Of a stretch of 64,000 bases of DNA, positions 17,602-26,349 are shown piece after piece. Origin of the DNA: Mumia sp. zg.B17 (GTDB taxonomy: Bacteria > Actinomycetota > Actinomycetes > Propionibacteriales > Nocardioidaceae); NCBI RefSeq assembly GCF_019550915.1, contig NZ_JAHWCI010000006.1, positions 496,001-560,000 on the forward strand, given 5' to 3'. The notes beneath the pieces are model-generated. The model was not told the origin of the DNA and ran no database searches. It saw only the letters and a list, made by a program, of their open reading frames with translations. Made by a program: the position numbers and the translations under genes. Position 1 is the first letter of the stretch. Each line of letters starts with the position of its first letter.

Positions 17602-18459
17602 TCAGCCCAGCGACGGCATCTGCGCCGAGACCGTGACGGCGAGCAGACCTGGACCGACATGGGCGCCGATGACCGCACCGACCTCCATGACGTCGATCGA
17701 CTCGCGCCCCAACGACTCCCCGAGACGCTCAGCCAGAGCCCGCGCCTGCGCGTCCGCATCGAGGTGCTGCACCGCGACGTCCACCTCGTCACCGTGGCTC
17801 GCGACGGCCTGTGCCGTGAGCTCCTCGAGACGGGCGATGGCGCGCGTCGAGGTCCGGACCTTCTCGATCGGCCGCACCCGTCCGTCCTTCACCCCGAGGA
17901 TGGGCTTCACCGACAGGGCGGAGCCGAGCAGCGCGGATGCCGTCCCGATGCGACCGCCTCGGCGCAGATAGTCGAGCGTCGCGACGTAGAAGTACGTCGT
18001 CGCGCGTTCCGACCGGTCGCGGGCAGCCTTGGCGACGTCGTCGGCGGACTTCCCCGCGTCGCGCGCGTCCGCGGCAGTCAGCACGGCGTACCCGGTGGCC
18101 ATCCCGACCTGGAGGCTGTCGACGCAGGTGACCGGCACGGTGCAGTCCTGCGCGGCCAGCTGCGCCGACTCCAGCGTCGCGGAGACCCGGGAGCTGAGGT
18201 GCACGGAGACGATCGCTTCCGCACCTCGTTCGGCCAGGCCGGCGTAGACGCGGGAGAAGCGCTCGGGCGCGGGCCGCGAGGTGCCGACGGCGCGCCCCGC
18301 ACGAAGCGCCCGCGCGAGGTCGGCCGACGTGACGTCGAGACCCTCGGTGTACGAGCGGCCGTCCACGACGACCTCGAGCGGCACGACCGTGACGTCACGC
18401 GCCGACGCGATGTCGACCGACAGCGATGCCGTCGAGTCGGTGACGATGGCGAGGGTCAT
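17602..18459 (-). CDS. DegV family fatty-acid-binding protein
   Basis: DegV/FakB proteins bind a fatty acid and, in Firmicutes, present it to a fatty acid kinase. The 285-residue protein starts MTLAIVTDSTASLSVD with the TDSTA loop. It carries GTSRPAPERFSRVY, VSVHLSSRVSATLESA and YLRRGGRIGTASALLGSAL, all family hallmarks. No kinase partner is visible nearby. ATG 18457-18459 is chosen because it begins the first beta strand directly and a TACCCT hexamer ends 7 nt upstream. Longer in-frame extensions lie in the regulatory gap before the arabinose operon. Confidence 0.92.
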   Translation of the reverse strand: MTLAIVTDSTASLSVDIASARDVTVVPLEVVVDGRSYTEGLDVTSADLARALRAGRAVGTSRPAPERFSRVYAGLAERGAEAIVSVHLSSRVSATLESAQLAAQDCTVPVTCVDSLQVGMATGYAVLTAADARDAGKSADDVAKAARDRSERATTYFYVATLDYLRRGGRIGTASALLGSALSVKPILGVKDGRVRPIEKVRTSTRAIARLEELTAQAVASHGDEVDVAVQHLDADAQARALAERLGESLGRESIDVMEVGAVIGAHVGPGLLAVTVSAQMPSLG

Positions 18460-18466
18460 GGGGGTG

Positions 18467-18472
18467 AGGGTA
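18467..18472 (-). promoter_or_regulatory. Putative -10 hexamer of leaderless degV
   Basis: Minus-strand TACCCT, 7 nt before the ATG start at 18459. Confidence 0.45.
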
Positions 18473-18582
18473 GTCGGACTCTCTCTGAAGCACCCCCGGT
18501 CCGGTGCCGGGCTCCCCTGACCGGATGTCATCGAAGCGACGGGACGCGAGCCCAGGAGGAGCACCAGCGCGGCGCCTCGCGA

Positions 18583-18596
18583 TGTGATCGTTAACA
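18583..18596. promoter_or_regulatory. Distal LacI-type operator (arabinose regulon)
   Basis: TGTGATCGTTAACA matches the proximal box at 13 of 14 positions and has the central CG typical of LacI-family sites. It is 256 bp upstream of the proximal box, which would suit DNA looping. Confidence 0.6.
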
Positions 18597-18618
18597 CCCG
18601 AGAGGTTGTCATGACACG

Positions 18619-18638
18619 GCCCGCCCGCGCGGGCGGGC
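18619..18638. repeat. Perfect 20-bp GC palindrome
   Basis: GCCCGCCCGC followed immediately by its reverse complement. It can form a strong hairpin. It lies just downstream of the distal arabinose box and a second small palindrome, outside any gene. It could be a terminator for read-through or a protein site; role unknown. Confidence 0.5.
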
Positions 18639-18824
18639 ACCGCCGCCAGGACGGCCACCTTGCGCGGCAGCGCGTGTGACCGCGTGTGCCGAGGCGAGAG
18701 GCGGGCGGCGGTGACGGCCATGACCTGCGCTGATGCCGTGATCGAGCCAACTCGCACCCTTCCCGTACGGACTGCAGCCAGGACCGCCGCGCGCCCGTCG
18801 GGCGACGGCGAACTGCCACGCCTC

Positions 18825-18853
18825 TTGACGGCAGCGAATGTGAGCGTTAACAA
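18825..18853 (+). promoter_or_regulatory. Promoter of the arabinose operon
   Basis: TTGACG (18825-18830) and TAACAA (18848-18853) with a 17-nt spacer form a good sigma-70-type promoter. The -10 lies inside the proximal LacI-type operator, so repressor and RNA polymerase would exclude each other. Confidence 0.75.
18839..18852. promoter_or_regulatory. Proximal LacI-type operator on the arabinose promoter
   Basis: TGTGAGCGTTAACA, an imperfect palindrome around a central CG, overlaps the -10 element. The likely ligand protein is the LacI-family regulator encoded at 23645-24673 in the same operon. Confidence 0.72.
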
Positions 18854-18967
18854 TCTCTTCTTATCAGTGTGGCGTCCGTCACATTGAGAGCGACTGGGGA
18901 GCAGTTGTCCGCCTGCGCCCCTGGCCCGCACCAGAGCCGGTGCCGGCCCCGTAGACGGAGGAACCTC

Positions 18968-19954
18968 ATGATCAGGAGAGTGAGCGCAGCCGCCGTCGGC
19001 GCCGTGCTCGTCGGCAGCCTCGCCGCGTGCGGGGGCGGCGACAGCAGCGACGCGTCGGACGACGACAGCATCACCATGGGCTTCGCCCAGGTCGGCGCCG
19101 AGAGCGGGTGGCGCACAGCCAACACGAAGTCCATCAAGGACACCGCGAAGCAAGAGGGCGTGACCCTCAAGTTCTCCGACGCCCAGCAGAAGCAGGAGAA
19201 CCAGATCAAGGCCATCCGGTCCTACATCCAGCAGAAGGTCGACGTGATCGCCTTCAGCCCGGTGGTTGAGACGGGGTGGGACACCGTCCTCCAGGAAGCC
19301 AAGCGGGCCAAGATCCCGGTGATCCTCACCGACCGCTCGGTCGACTCCGACGACACGTCACTGTACGAGACCTTCCTGGGCTCCGACTTCGTCCTCGAAG
19401 GCGAGAAGGCCGGCGACTGGCTCGTCGAGAACGCCGACGCAGCAGACACCGACACCAACGGCTCGATCAACGTGGTCCAGCTCGAGGGGACGACCGGCGC
19501 GGCACCCGCGATCGATCGAGCCGACGGATTCAAGGAGAAGATCGGCGCGGACCCGAGGATCGAGGTCACTGCGTCGCAGACCGGTGACTTCACCCGCGAC
19601 GGGGGCAAGAAGGTCATGGAGTCGTTCCTGAAGTCGCAGCCGGACATCGACGTGGTCTATGCCCACAACGACGACATGGGGCTCGGCGCCATCGAGGCCA
19701 TCGAGGCGGCCGGCAAGAAGCCCGGGACCGACATCAAGATCATCACCGTCGACGCCGTCAAGGACGGGATGACGGCGCTGTCCCAGGGCAAGATCAACTT
19801 CATCGTCGAGTGCAACCCGTTGCTCGGCCCGCAGCTGATGGACCTCGCCCAGAAAGTCGTCGCCGGCGAGGAGGTGCCCGAGCGCGTGGTCACCGAGGAG
19901 ACGACGTTCGACCAGGAGCAGGCCAAGGCTGCGCTGCCCGACCGTCAGTACTGA
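18968..19954 (+). CDS. Sugar ABC transporter substrate-binding lipoprotein (YtfQ-like)
   Basis: A 328-residue lipoprotein that captures sugar outside the membrane. The signal peptide ends in the lipobox SLAAC with Cys21. The mature part is a ribose/galactofuranose-type binding protein: MGFAQVGAESGWRTANTKS at the start of the first lobe, VDVIAFSPVVETGWDTV, and VYAHNDDMGLGAIEAIEAAG. These are close to E. coli YtfQ, which binds galactofuranose. Here the operon context (araBDA) suggests L-arabinose, perhaps as the furanose; this is inference. ATG 18968 has GGAGG 7 nt upstream. First gene of an eight-gene operon. Confidence 0.9.
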   Translation: MIRRVSAAAVGAVLVGSLAACGGGDSSDASDDDSITMGFAQVGAESGWRTANTKSIKDTAKQEGVTLKFSDAQQKQENQIKAIRSYIQQKVDVIAFSPVVETGWDTVLQEAKRAKIPVILTDRSVDSDDTSLYETFLGSDFVLEGEKAGDWLVENADAADTDTNGSINVVQLEGTTGAAPAIDRADGFKEKIGADPRIEVTASQTGDFTRDGGKKVMESFLKSQPDIDVVYAHNDDMGLGAIEAIEAAGKKPGTDIKIITVDAVKDGMTALSQGKINFIVECNPLLGPQLMDLAQKVVAGEEVPERVVTEETTFDQEQAKAALPDRQY

Positions 19955-20033
19955 GCGCTGACAGCCGGTCGGCGCCACCGCCGACCGGCTGCCCGGCCGC
20001 CACACCCGTCCCGACACGAGGCGAGGACTCGAG

Positions 20034-21614
20034 ATGACCCACATGTCCGCCGACGCGTACCCCTCCTCGGGGACGTCGCCCCGGGGACGGACGCCGGTCG
20101 ACCCGGTGGTCCAGATGACCGGGATCACGATCAGGTTCCCCGGGGTGACGGCGCTCGACGACGTCGACTTCCGGCTGTTCCCGGGAGAGGTGCACGCACT
20201 GTTGGGCGAGAACGGCGCGGGGAAGTCGACGTTGATCAAGGCCCTCACCGGCGTGTACGCGACCGACTCGGGCACGATCTGGGTCGGTGGAGCCGAGCAT
20301 GCCTTCACCGGGCCCGCGGCTGCGCAGGACGCAGGGGTGAGCACGGTCTACCAAGAGGTCAACCTCTGCACCAACCTGAGCGTGGCCGAGAACATGCTCC
20401 TCGGTCGGGAGCCTCGTCGGCTGGGGCGCATCGACCACCGGGGGATGAACCGTCGCGCGAGCGAGGTGCTCGGCCGGCTCGGGCTCGACATCTCGCCCCG
20501 TTCCCGCCTCGGTGACCATCCGATCGCCGTGCAGCAACTGGTCGCGATCGGTCGTGCGGTGGACATCGAGGCCCGCGTCCTCGTGCTCGACGAGCCGACG
20601 GCAAGCCTCGACAGCGAGGAGGTCGCCAAGCTGTTCGAGGTCGTCCGGTCCCTGCGCTCCCAAGGTGTCGCGATCCTCTTCGTCTCCCACTTCCTCGAGC
20701 AGGTCTTCGCGATCTCCGACCGGATGACCGTGCTCCGCAACGGTCGCATCGTCGGTGAGCACCTCACGCGTGACGTCACGCGCCTGGAGCTCGTCGAGGA
20801 GATGCTCGGGCGCGAGCTCGAGGTCCTCGAGCGGCTGCACCGTGAGCCCTCCCGCCAGCCGGACGAACGCCGTACGCCCGTCCTGCGCGCGAGGGGTCTG
20901 GGGCGCAAGGGGTCGCTCGCCCCGACCGACCTCGACGTCTACGACGGTGAGGTGATCGGTATCGCGGGCCTGCTGGGCTCGGGCCGCACCGAGCTGGCGC
21001 GGCTCCTGTTCGGTGCCGACGCCTCGGACAGCGGAAGCGTCGAGGTTCGCGGGCGACGGGTCGCGCTTCGGTCACCGCGTCGGGCCGTGGACCACAAGAT
21101 CGGCTTCTCCAGCGAGAACCGCCGTTCCGAGGGGGTGATCGGCGACCTCACGGTCGCCGAGAACATGATGCTCGGTCTGCAGGCCGCTCGCGGCTGGCTC
21201 CGTCCGGTGCCACCACGTACCCGCGACCAGCTCGTGATCAAGCACCTCGAGATGCTCGACATCCGCCCGGCGAACCCGGACGCGCTGATGCGCAACCTCA
21301 GCGGTGGCAACCAGCAGAAGGTGCTGCTCGCGCGGTGGCTGATCATGCAGCCCGACGTGCTTCTGCTCGACGAGCCCACCCGCGGCATCGACGTGGGCGC
21401 CAAGGCACAGATCCAGCAGGTCGTCGACGATCTCGCGTACGAAGGGATGGGCATCGTCTTCATCTCGGCCGAGCTCGAGGAGGTGCTGCGGCTGAGCGAC
21501 CGGCTGGTGGTGATGCGCGACCGTCACAAGGTCGATGAGATCCCGAACACCGGGGTGACCACCGACGACCTCATGGCGATCATCGCGCGTGAGGAGGAGT
21601 CCGCCCGTGCGTGA
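20034..21614 (+). CDS. Sugar ABC transporter ATP-binding protein, two ABC domains (YtfR-like)
   Basis: A 526-residue ATPase with two fused nucleotide-binding domains, as in the ribose/galactose/YtfR class. Domain 1 has Walker A GENGAGKST (58-66) and Walker B VLVLDEPTASLD, but its signature region is the divergent HPIAVQQLVAIGRA. Domain 2 has the usual degenerate Walker A GLLGSGRTELA with a good LSGGNQQKVLLARW signature and LLLLDEPTRGID-type Walker B. It energises the two permeases downstream. It begins 79 nt after the binding-protein gene and its stop overlaps the first permease start. Confidence 0.93.
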   Translation: MTHMSADAYPSSGTSPRGRTPVDPVVQMTGITIRFPGVTALDDVDFRLFPGEVHALLGENGAGKSTLIKALTGVYATDSGTIWVGGAEHAFTGPAAAQDAGVSTVYQEVNLCTNLSVAENMLLGREPRRLGRIDHRGMNRRASEVLGRLGLDISPRSRLGDHPIAVQQLVAIGRAVDIEARVLVLDEPTASLDSEEVAKLFEVVRSLRSQGVAILFVSHFLEQVFAISDRMTVLRNGRIVGEHLTRDVTRLELVEEMLGRELEVLERLHREPSRQPDERRTPVLRARGLGRKGSLAPTDLDVYDGEVIGIAGLLGSGRTELARLLFGADASDSGSVEVRGRRVALRSPRRAVDHKIGFSSENRRSEGVIGDLTVAENMMLGLQAARGWLRPVPPRTRDQLVIKHLEMLDIRPANPDALMRNLSGGNQQKVLLARWLIMQPDVLLLDEPTRGIDVGAKAQIQQVVDDLAYEGMGIVFISAELEEVLRLSDRLVVMRDRHKVDEIPNTGVTTDDLMAIIAREEESARA

Positions 21615-22635
21615 CCTCGCCCGGCACCGCCTCTTCTGGCCCGTGCTCGCACTGGTCCTCCTGCTCGCCGTCAACGTGGCCGCCACGCCGTCGTTCCTCC
21701 AGATCCGGATGCAGGACGGCCACCTCTACGGGAGCCTCGTCGACATCGCCCGCAACGGCGCGCCCGTGCTCCTGGTCGCCCTGGGCATGACCCTGGTCAT
21801 CGCGACCCGCGGCATCGACCTGTCGGTCGGGGCCATCGCGGCCATCGCGGGCGCGGTCGCGTGCGTCCATCTCGCCGGGTCCCCCGCCCCCGCGTCGACC
21901 GGGACCGCGATCACCGCGGTCACGCTCGCCCTCGCCGTGTGTGTCCTCCTCGGCCTCTGGAACGGCTTCCTCGTGTCGGTGCTCGGGATCCAACCCATCA
22001 TCGCGACGCTCGTGCTCATGACCGCCGGGCGCGGCCTCGCGATGCTGGTCACCGGAGGCCAGATCACCACGGTGAACAACTCCTTCTTCCGAGGACTCGG
22101 CGCCGGCTACCTCCTGACGCTCCCGATCGCGGTCCTCATCGCCATGGCGGTGTTCGCGGTCACCGCGCTGGTCACCCGCCGTACCGCGCTCGGGATGCTG
22201 GTCGAGTCCGTCGGGGTCAATCCCGAGGCGAGTCGGCTCGCCGGCGTGCGCTCACGGACGATCCTGTGGACCGTCTACGTCTTCTCTGCGTTCTGCGCCG
22301 GCCTGGCCGGACTGATGATCGCGGCCAACACCAGCGCGGCCGACGCGAACAACGCCGGTCTGTGGATCGAGCTCGACGCGATCCTCGCCGTCGTCATCGG
22401 GGGTACGTCGCTGGCCGGCGGGAGGTTCTCGCTGGCGGGGACGTTGGTGGGCGCCTTGTTCATCCAGACGCTCTCGACCACCATCCCGACCATCGGCATC
22501 CCGGCGGAGACCAACTACCTCTTCAAGGCCGTCGTCGTCATCGCGGTCTGCCTCCTCCAGTCGCCCAAGGCACGGGCTGCGGTCTGGCGTCGTCGACGCG
22601 ACCGATCCGCCCTCGTGAGAGCAGGTCGAGCATGA
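21607..22635 (+). CDS. Sugar ABC transporter permease (YtfT-like)
   Basis: A 342-residue RbsC-type permease with eight or more hydrophobic helices. The family motif GMTLVIATRGIDLSVGAIAA lies about residue 65, and LAVVIGGTSLAGGRFSLAGT near residue 260. It forms a heterodimer with the next gene. GTG 21607 is chosen because AGGAGG lies about 9 nt upstream; it overlaps the ATPase stop by 8 nt. An in-frame alternative at 21589 is possible. Confidence 0.92.
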   Translation: MRDLARHRLFWPVLALVLLLAVNVAATPSFLQIRMQDGHLYGSLVDIARNGAPVLLVALGMTLVIATRGIDLSVGAIAAIAGAVACVHLAGSPAPASTGTAITAVTLALAVCVLLGLWNGFLVSVLGIQPIIATLVLMTAGRGLAMLVTGGQITTVNNSFFRGLGAGYLLTLPIAVLIAMAVFAVTALVTRRTALGMLVESVGVNPEASRLAGVRSRTILWTVYVFSAFCAGLAGLMIAANTSAADANNAGLWIELDAILAVVIGGTSLAGGRFSLAGTLVGALFIQTLSTTIPTIGIPAETNYLFKAVVVIAVCLLQSPKARAAVWRRRRDRSALVRAGRA

Positions 22636-23648
22636 GCACCGTGACCAGGCCGGAGATCGCCACGCGCTCCCTCGCCGACCGGGTGAAGGGCTACTCCCCT
22701 CCGTCCCAGCTGCTCCCCGTCCTGGCGACGTTCGCCCTGCTCGTCGGGATGTTCGGAGTCGGCGCGGTCCGCTACGAGGGCTTCGCCTCGCCTCAGGTCG
22801 TCCTCAACCTCTTCGTGGACAACGCGTTCCTCATCGTGCTCGCGGTCGGCATGACGTTCGTCATCCTGACCGGCGGCATCGACCTGTCGGTCGGCTCGGT
22901 CGTCGCCCTGTCGACGATGATCGCGGCGGCGACGTTGCGCGCCGGCTGGCCGCCGGCGCTGGCGATCCTGGCGGTCCTGCTCACCGGGACCGCGCTCGGG
23001 CTGGCGATGGGCCTGGTCATCCACTACTTCGAGGTGCAGCCGTTCATCGCGACGCTGGCGGGGATGTTCCTGGCCCGCGGGCTCTGCTACCTCATCAGCG
23101 TGAAGTCGATCCCGATCAGGGACGAGACGTTCCAGTCGATCTCCGCTGCGTCGATCACGCTTCCCGGGGAGCTCTACGTGACCCCGACGGTGTTGATCGC
23201 GCTCGCCGTGGTGCTCGCCGCGGCGTGGGTGCTGCACCTGACCCGCTTCGGGCGCAGCGTGTACGCCGTCGGCGGGAGCGAGGCCTCTGCGGTGCTGATG
23301 GGTCTGTCCGTCGCACGCGTGAAGGTGGGCGTGTACGCGATCAGCGGCTTCTGCTCCTCGCTCGGCGGCCTGCTCTTCTCCCTCTACATGCTCTCCGGCT
23401 ACAGCCTGCACGCGGTCGGCATGGAGCTCGATGCCATCGCCGCGGTCGTGATCGGTGGCACGCTGCTGACCGGTGGGTACGGGCTGGTGATCGGCTCGCT
23501 CCTCGGGGTGCTGGTGCTCGGCACCATCCAGACGTTCATCTCCTTCGACGGGACACTGAGCTCGTGGTGGACGCGGATCTCGATCGGCGCGCTGCTGCTC
23601 GTCTTCGTCGTCCTGCAACGCTTCTTCAACCGCCGGGAGATCTCGTGA
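22632..23648 (+). CDS. Sugar ABC transporter permease (YjfF-like)
   Basis: The second RbsC-type permease, 338 residues, with the same hallmarks (GMTFVILTGGIDLSVGSVVA near residue 75, AAVVIGGTLLTGGYGLVIGS near 270). It most resembles YjfF, the partner of YtfT in the galactofuranose system. The ATG overlaps the previous stop by 4 nt and its own stop overlaps the regulator GTG by 4 nt. Confidence 0.92.
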   Translation: MSTVTRPEIATRSLADRVKGYSPPSQLLPVLATFALLVGMFGVGAVRYEGFASPQVVLNLFVDNAFLIVLAVGMTFVILTGGIDLSVGSVVALSTMIAAATLRAGWPPALAILAVLLTGTALGLAMGLVIHYFEVQPFIATLAGMFLARGLCYLISVKSIPIRDETFQSISAASITLPGELYVTPTVLIALAVVLAAAWVLHLTRFGRSVYAVGGSEASAVLMGLSVARVKVGVYAISGFCSSLGGLLFSLYMLSGYSLHAVGMELDAIAAVVIGGTLLTGGYGLVIGSLLGVLVLGTIQTFISFDGTLSSWWTRISIGALLLVFVVLQRFFNRREIS

Positions 23649-24673
23649 GCACCGATCGTCAGAGCCCACCGGTGATGGCGGACGTGGCCCGGGCTGCGGG
23701 GGTCTCCCACCAGACCGTCTCCCGCGTCATCAACGGCTCCCCCAACATCCGCCCGTCCACCCGTGAGCGCGTCGAGTCGGTGATCCGCCAGCTGGGCTAC
23801 CGACCCAACACCGCCGCGCGGGCACTGGTCACTCGACGGTCCTCGACGATCGGCATCATCAGCACCGGCAGCGGCCTGTACGGGCCCAACAGCATCCACC
23901 GCACGGTCGAGGACGCCGCCCGCGGTGCGGGATGGTTCGCCGGGTCCGTGAGCCTCGCGTCGGTCACCGAGTCCACGCTCACCGACGCGATCGACCACCT
24001 GCTGCGCCAAGCGGTCGAGGGGATCGTCATGATCGCCGGGCAGGTCGAGGCCCTCGAGCTGGTGAGCCGCCAGGACTTCGGAGTGCCGTTCGTCGTGGTC
24101 GAGGGCGACCTCTCGAAGGCGCCGAACGTCGTCGGGGTCGACCAGCGTGCGGGGGCGTACGCAGCCACGTCGCACCTGGTCGAGCTCGGTCACACGCGGA
24201 TCGCCCACGTACGGGGTCCCCGCAGCTGGACGGAGGCCGACGGACGTGAGACCGGATGGCGGGAAGCCCTCGCCGACGCGCGGCTCGACCCGGGCACGCT
24301 GCTGCTCGGCGACTGGTCGGCCCGCAGCGGCTATGCCGCAGGCAGGACGCTCGTCGCCGCCCAGGAGACGACGGCCGTCTTCGTCGCCAACGACCAGATG
24401 GCGATCGGCCTGCTTCGCGCCTATCAGGAGGGCGGACGCCCGGCACCGCAGCACGTCAGCGTGGTCGGCTTCGACGACACTCCAGAGGCGGAGTACCTGC
24501 AGCCACCCCTCACGACGGTCCGGCAGGACTTCGCCGAGGTCGGCCGTCGGGCGATCGCGTTCCTCGACGCCGGCATCAAGGGGGTCGAGCCCCCGCTCGA
24601 GCGCCTCGTCTCCCCCGACGTGATCCTGCGCGCGAGCACCGCGCGCCCGTACCGGCCGGAGGTGTCCTCGTGA
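23645..24673 (+). CDS. LacI-family regulator, probable arabinose repressor
   Basis: A 342-residue LacI/GalR protein. The helix-turn-helix is MADVARAAGVSHQTVSRVIN (residues 11-30), with the hinge helix near PNTAARALVTRR. The periplasmic-binding-protein-like domain includes TAVFVANDQMAIGLLRAYQE and VSVVGFDDTPEAEYLQPPLT. It is embedded between transporter and araB genes with 4-nt overlaps on both sides, so it is made with the pathway. It probably binds the two CG-centred boxes upstream of the operon and is released by arabinose or a derivative. Not related by fold to E. coli AraC. Confidence 0.9.
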   Translation: MSTDRQSPPVMADVARAAGVSHQTVSRVINGSPNIRPSTRERVESVIRQLGYRPNTAARALVTRRSSTIGIISTGSGLYGPNSIHRTVEDAARGAGWFAGSVSLASVTESTLTDAIDHLLRQAVEGIVMIAGQVEALELVSRQDFGVPFVVVEGDLSKAPNVVGVDQRAGAYAATSHLVELGHTRIAHVRGPRSWTEADGRETGWREALADARLDPGTLLLGDWSARSGYAAGRTLVAAQETTAVFVANDQMAIGLLRAYQEGGRPAPQHVSVVGFDDTPEAEYLQPPLTTVRQDFAEVGRRAIAFLDAGIKGVEPPLERLVSPDVILRASTARPYRPEVSS

Positions 24674-26349
24674 GCAGGGCAGAGTACGTGGTGGGGGTCG
24701 ACTTCGGGACGCTGTCAGGTCGCGCGCTCGTCGTCGCGGTCGACGACGGCCGAGAGGTGGCGAGCGCGGAGTCCGTCTACGCCCACGGGGTCGTCACCGA
24801 CGCGCTGCCGGGACGACCGGAGCGGCGGCTGCCGCCCGCCTGGGCGCTCCAGGTGCCGTCCGACTACATCGACGTCCTTCGGACGGCCGTGCCCGAAGCG
24901 ATCCGGCAGGCCGGCATCGACCCCGCCGACGTGATCGCGATCGGCACCGACTTCACCGCGTGCACGATGGTGCCGACCACCGCCGACGGCACCCCGCTGT
25001 GCGAGGTGGAAGGGTTCGAGGACCGCCCGCACGCGTACGTCAAGCTCTGGAAGCACCATGCGGCGCAGCCGCAGGCCGACCGCATCAACGCGTTGGCCGC
25101 CGAGCGCGACGAGCCGTGGCTGTCCCGGTACGGAGGACTGATCTCGTCCGAGTGGGAGTTCGCCAAAGGGCTCCAGGTGCTCGAGGAGGATCCGGAGGTC
25201 TACGCCGCGATGGACCGGTGGGTGGAGGCGTCGGACTGGATCGTCTGGCAGCTCTGCGCGACGTACGTGCGCAACGCGGGCGCCACCGGCTACAAGGCGA
25301 TCTATCAGGACGGGCGCTATCCGGACACAGACTTCCTCACGACCCTCCATCCCGCGTTCGGTGGGTTCGTCGACGACCACGTCGATCAGCCGGTCGCCGA
25401 GCTCGGAGAGGCGGCGGGCACGTTGACGGCCGCCGCGTCGGCGTGGACCGGCCTGCCGGAGGGCATCCCGGTCGCCGTGGGCACCGTCGACGCGCACGTG
25501 AGCGCGCCGGCGGCACAGGCGATCGACGACGGTCAGATGGTCGCGATCATGGGGACCTCGACGTGCCACGTGATGAGCTCGTCGGTCCTCCGCGAGGTCC
25601 CGGGGATGTGCGGCGTGGTCGACGGCGGCATCGTGCCGGGACGCTGGGGCTACGAGGCGGGCCAGAGCGGCGTCGGTGACATCTTCGCCTGGTTCGTCGA
25701 CCACGGGGTGCCGCCGTACGTGCACGAGGCTGCGGCCGCGGCGGGGGTTACCGTCCACGAGCACCTCAGCGCGCTCGCGGCGGAGCAGGCCGTCGGTGAG
25801 CACGGTCTCGTCGCGCTCGACTGGCACAGCGGCAACCGCTCGGTCCTCGTCGACCACGACCTCTCCGCCGTCGTGCTCGGCCAGACCCTCGCGACGCGCC
25901 CCGAGGACGTCTACCGCGCGCTCGTCGAGGCGACCGCGTTCGGGACGCGCACGATCATCGATGCGTTCGGGCGCAGCGGGGTGCCCGTCGAGGAGCTGGT
26001 GGTCGCGGGTGGTCTGGTCCGCAACGCGATGCTGATGCAGATCTACTCCGACGTGACCGGGCTCCCGCTGTCCGTGGTCGGGTCGGCACAAGGCCCCGCC
26101 TTGGGCGCCGCACTCCATGCCGCCGTCGCGGCCGGCGCGTACGCGGACATACGCGCTGCCGCGAAGGCGATGGGGTCGGTGCGCAAGGCGGTCTACGTCC
26201 CCGACGAGGAGCGTGCGCGTGCGTACGACCGGCTCTATGCCGAGTACGTCACGCTGCACGACTACTTCGGTCGGGGTGGCAATGACGTGATGCACCGGCT
26301 GCGCACCCTGCGAGACGACGCCTCACGATCACGCGGAGGTGCCCGATGA
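24670..26349 (+). CDS. araB: Ribulokinase
   Basis: AraB phosphorylates L-ribulose to L-ribulose 5-phosphate with ATP, step two of arabinose catabolism. The 559-residue FGGY-family kinase has the N-terminal phosphate-binding loop GVDFGTLSGRALVV, the AraB-specific IGTDFTACTMVP and HAYVKLWKHHAAQPQAD segments, IMGTSTCHVM, and the C-terminal FGGY-type site VVAGGLVRNAMLMQIYSDVTG (read in two parts). Length and motifs match full-length AraB. GTG start, 4-nt overlaps with the regulator before it and araD after it. Confidence 0.96.
   Translation: MSRAEYVVGVDFGTLSGRALVVAVDDGREVASAESVYAHGVVTDALPGRPERRLPPAWALQVPSDYIDVLRTAVPEAIRQAGIDPADVIAIGTDFTACTMVPTTADGTPLCEVEGFEDRPHAYVKLWKHHAAQPQADRINALAAERDEPWLSRYGGLISSEWEFAKGLQVLEEDPEVYAAMDRWVEASDWIVWQLCATYVRNAGATGYKAIYQDGRYPDTDFLTTLHPAFGGFVDDHVDQPVAELGEAAGTLTAAASAWTGLPEGIPVAVGTVDAHVSAPAAQAIDDGQMVAIMGTSTCHVMSSSVLREVPGMCGVVDGGIVPGRWGYEAGQSGVGDIFAWFVDHGVPPYVHEAAAAAGVTVHEHLSALAAEQAVGEHGLVALDWHSGNRSVLVDHDLSAVVLGQTLATRPEDVYRALVEATAFGTRTIIDAFGRSGVPVEELVVAGGLVRNAMLMQIYSDVTGLPLSVVGSAQGPALGAALHAAVAAGAYADIRAAAKAMGSVRKAVYVPDEERARAYDRLYAEYVTLHDYFGRGGNDVMHRLRTLRDDASRSRGGAR

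Larger units (their letters stand above)
18473..18967. other. Regulatory intergenic region between degV and the arabinose operon
   Basis: About 500 nt without a convincing gene. It holds two LacI-type boxes (18583-18596 and 18839-18852), a 10-bp palindrome TGTCATGACA (18607-18616), a 20-bp perfect GC palindrome (18619-18638), and the operon promoter (18825-18853). The 200 nt between these clusters shows neither a convincing ORF nor a structured RNA that I can recognise. The transcribed leader of the operon would be about 110 nt. Confidence 0.7.

Noticed and set aside
18660-18887. Plus-strand 75-codon frame before the arabinose operon
   Set aside because: It runs through the promoter and operator, has atypical composition and no Shine-Dalgarno.
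24715-26295. Minus-strand 526-codon frame opposite araB
   Set aside because: Antisense shadow; araB motifs are complete on the plus strand.
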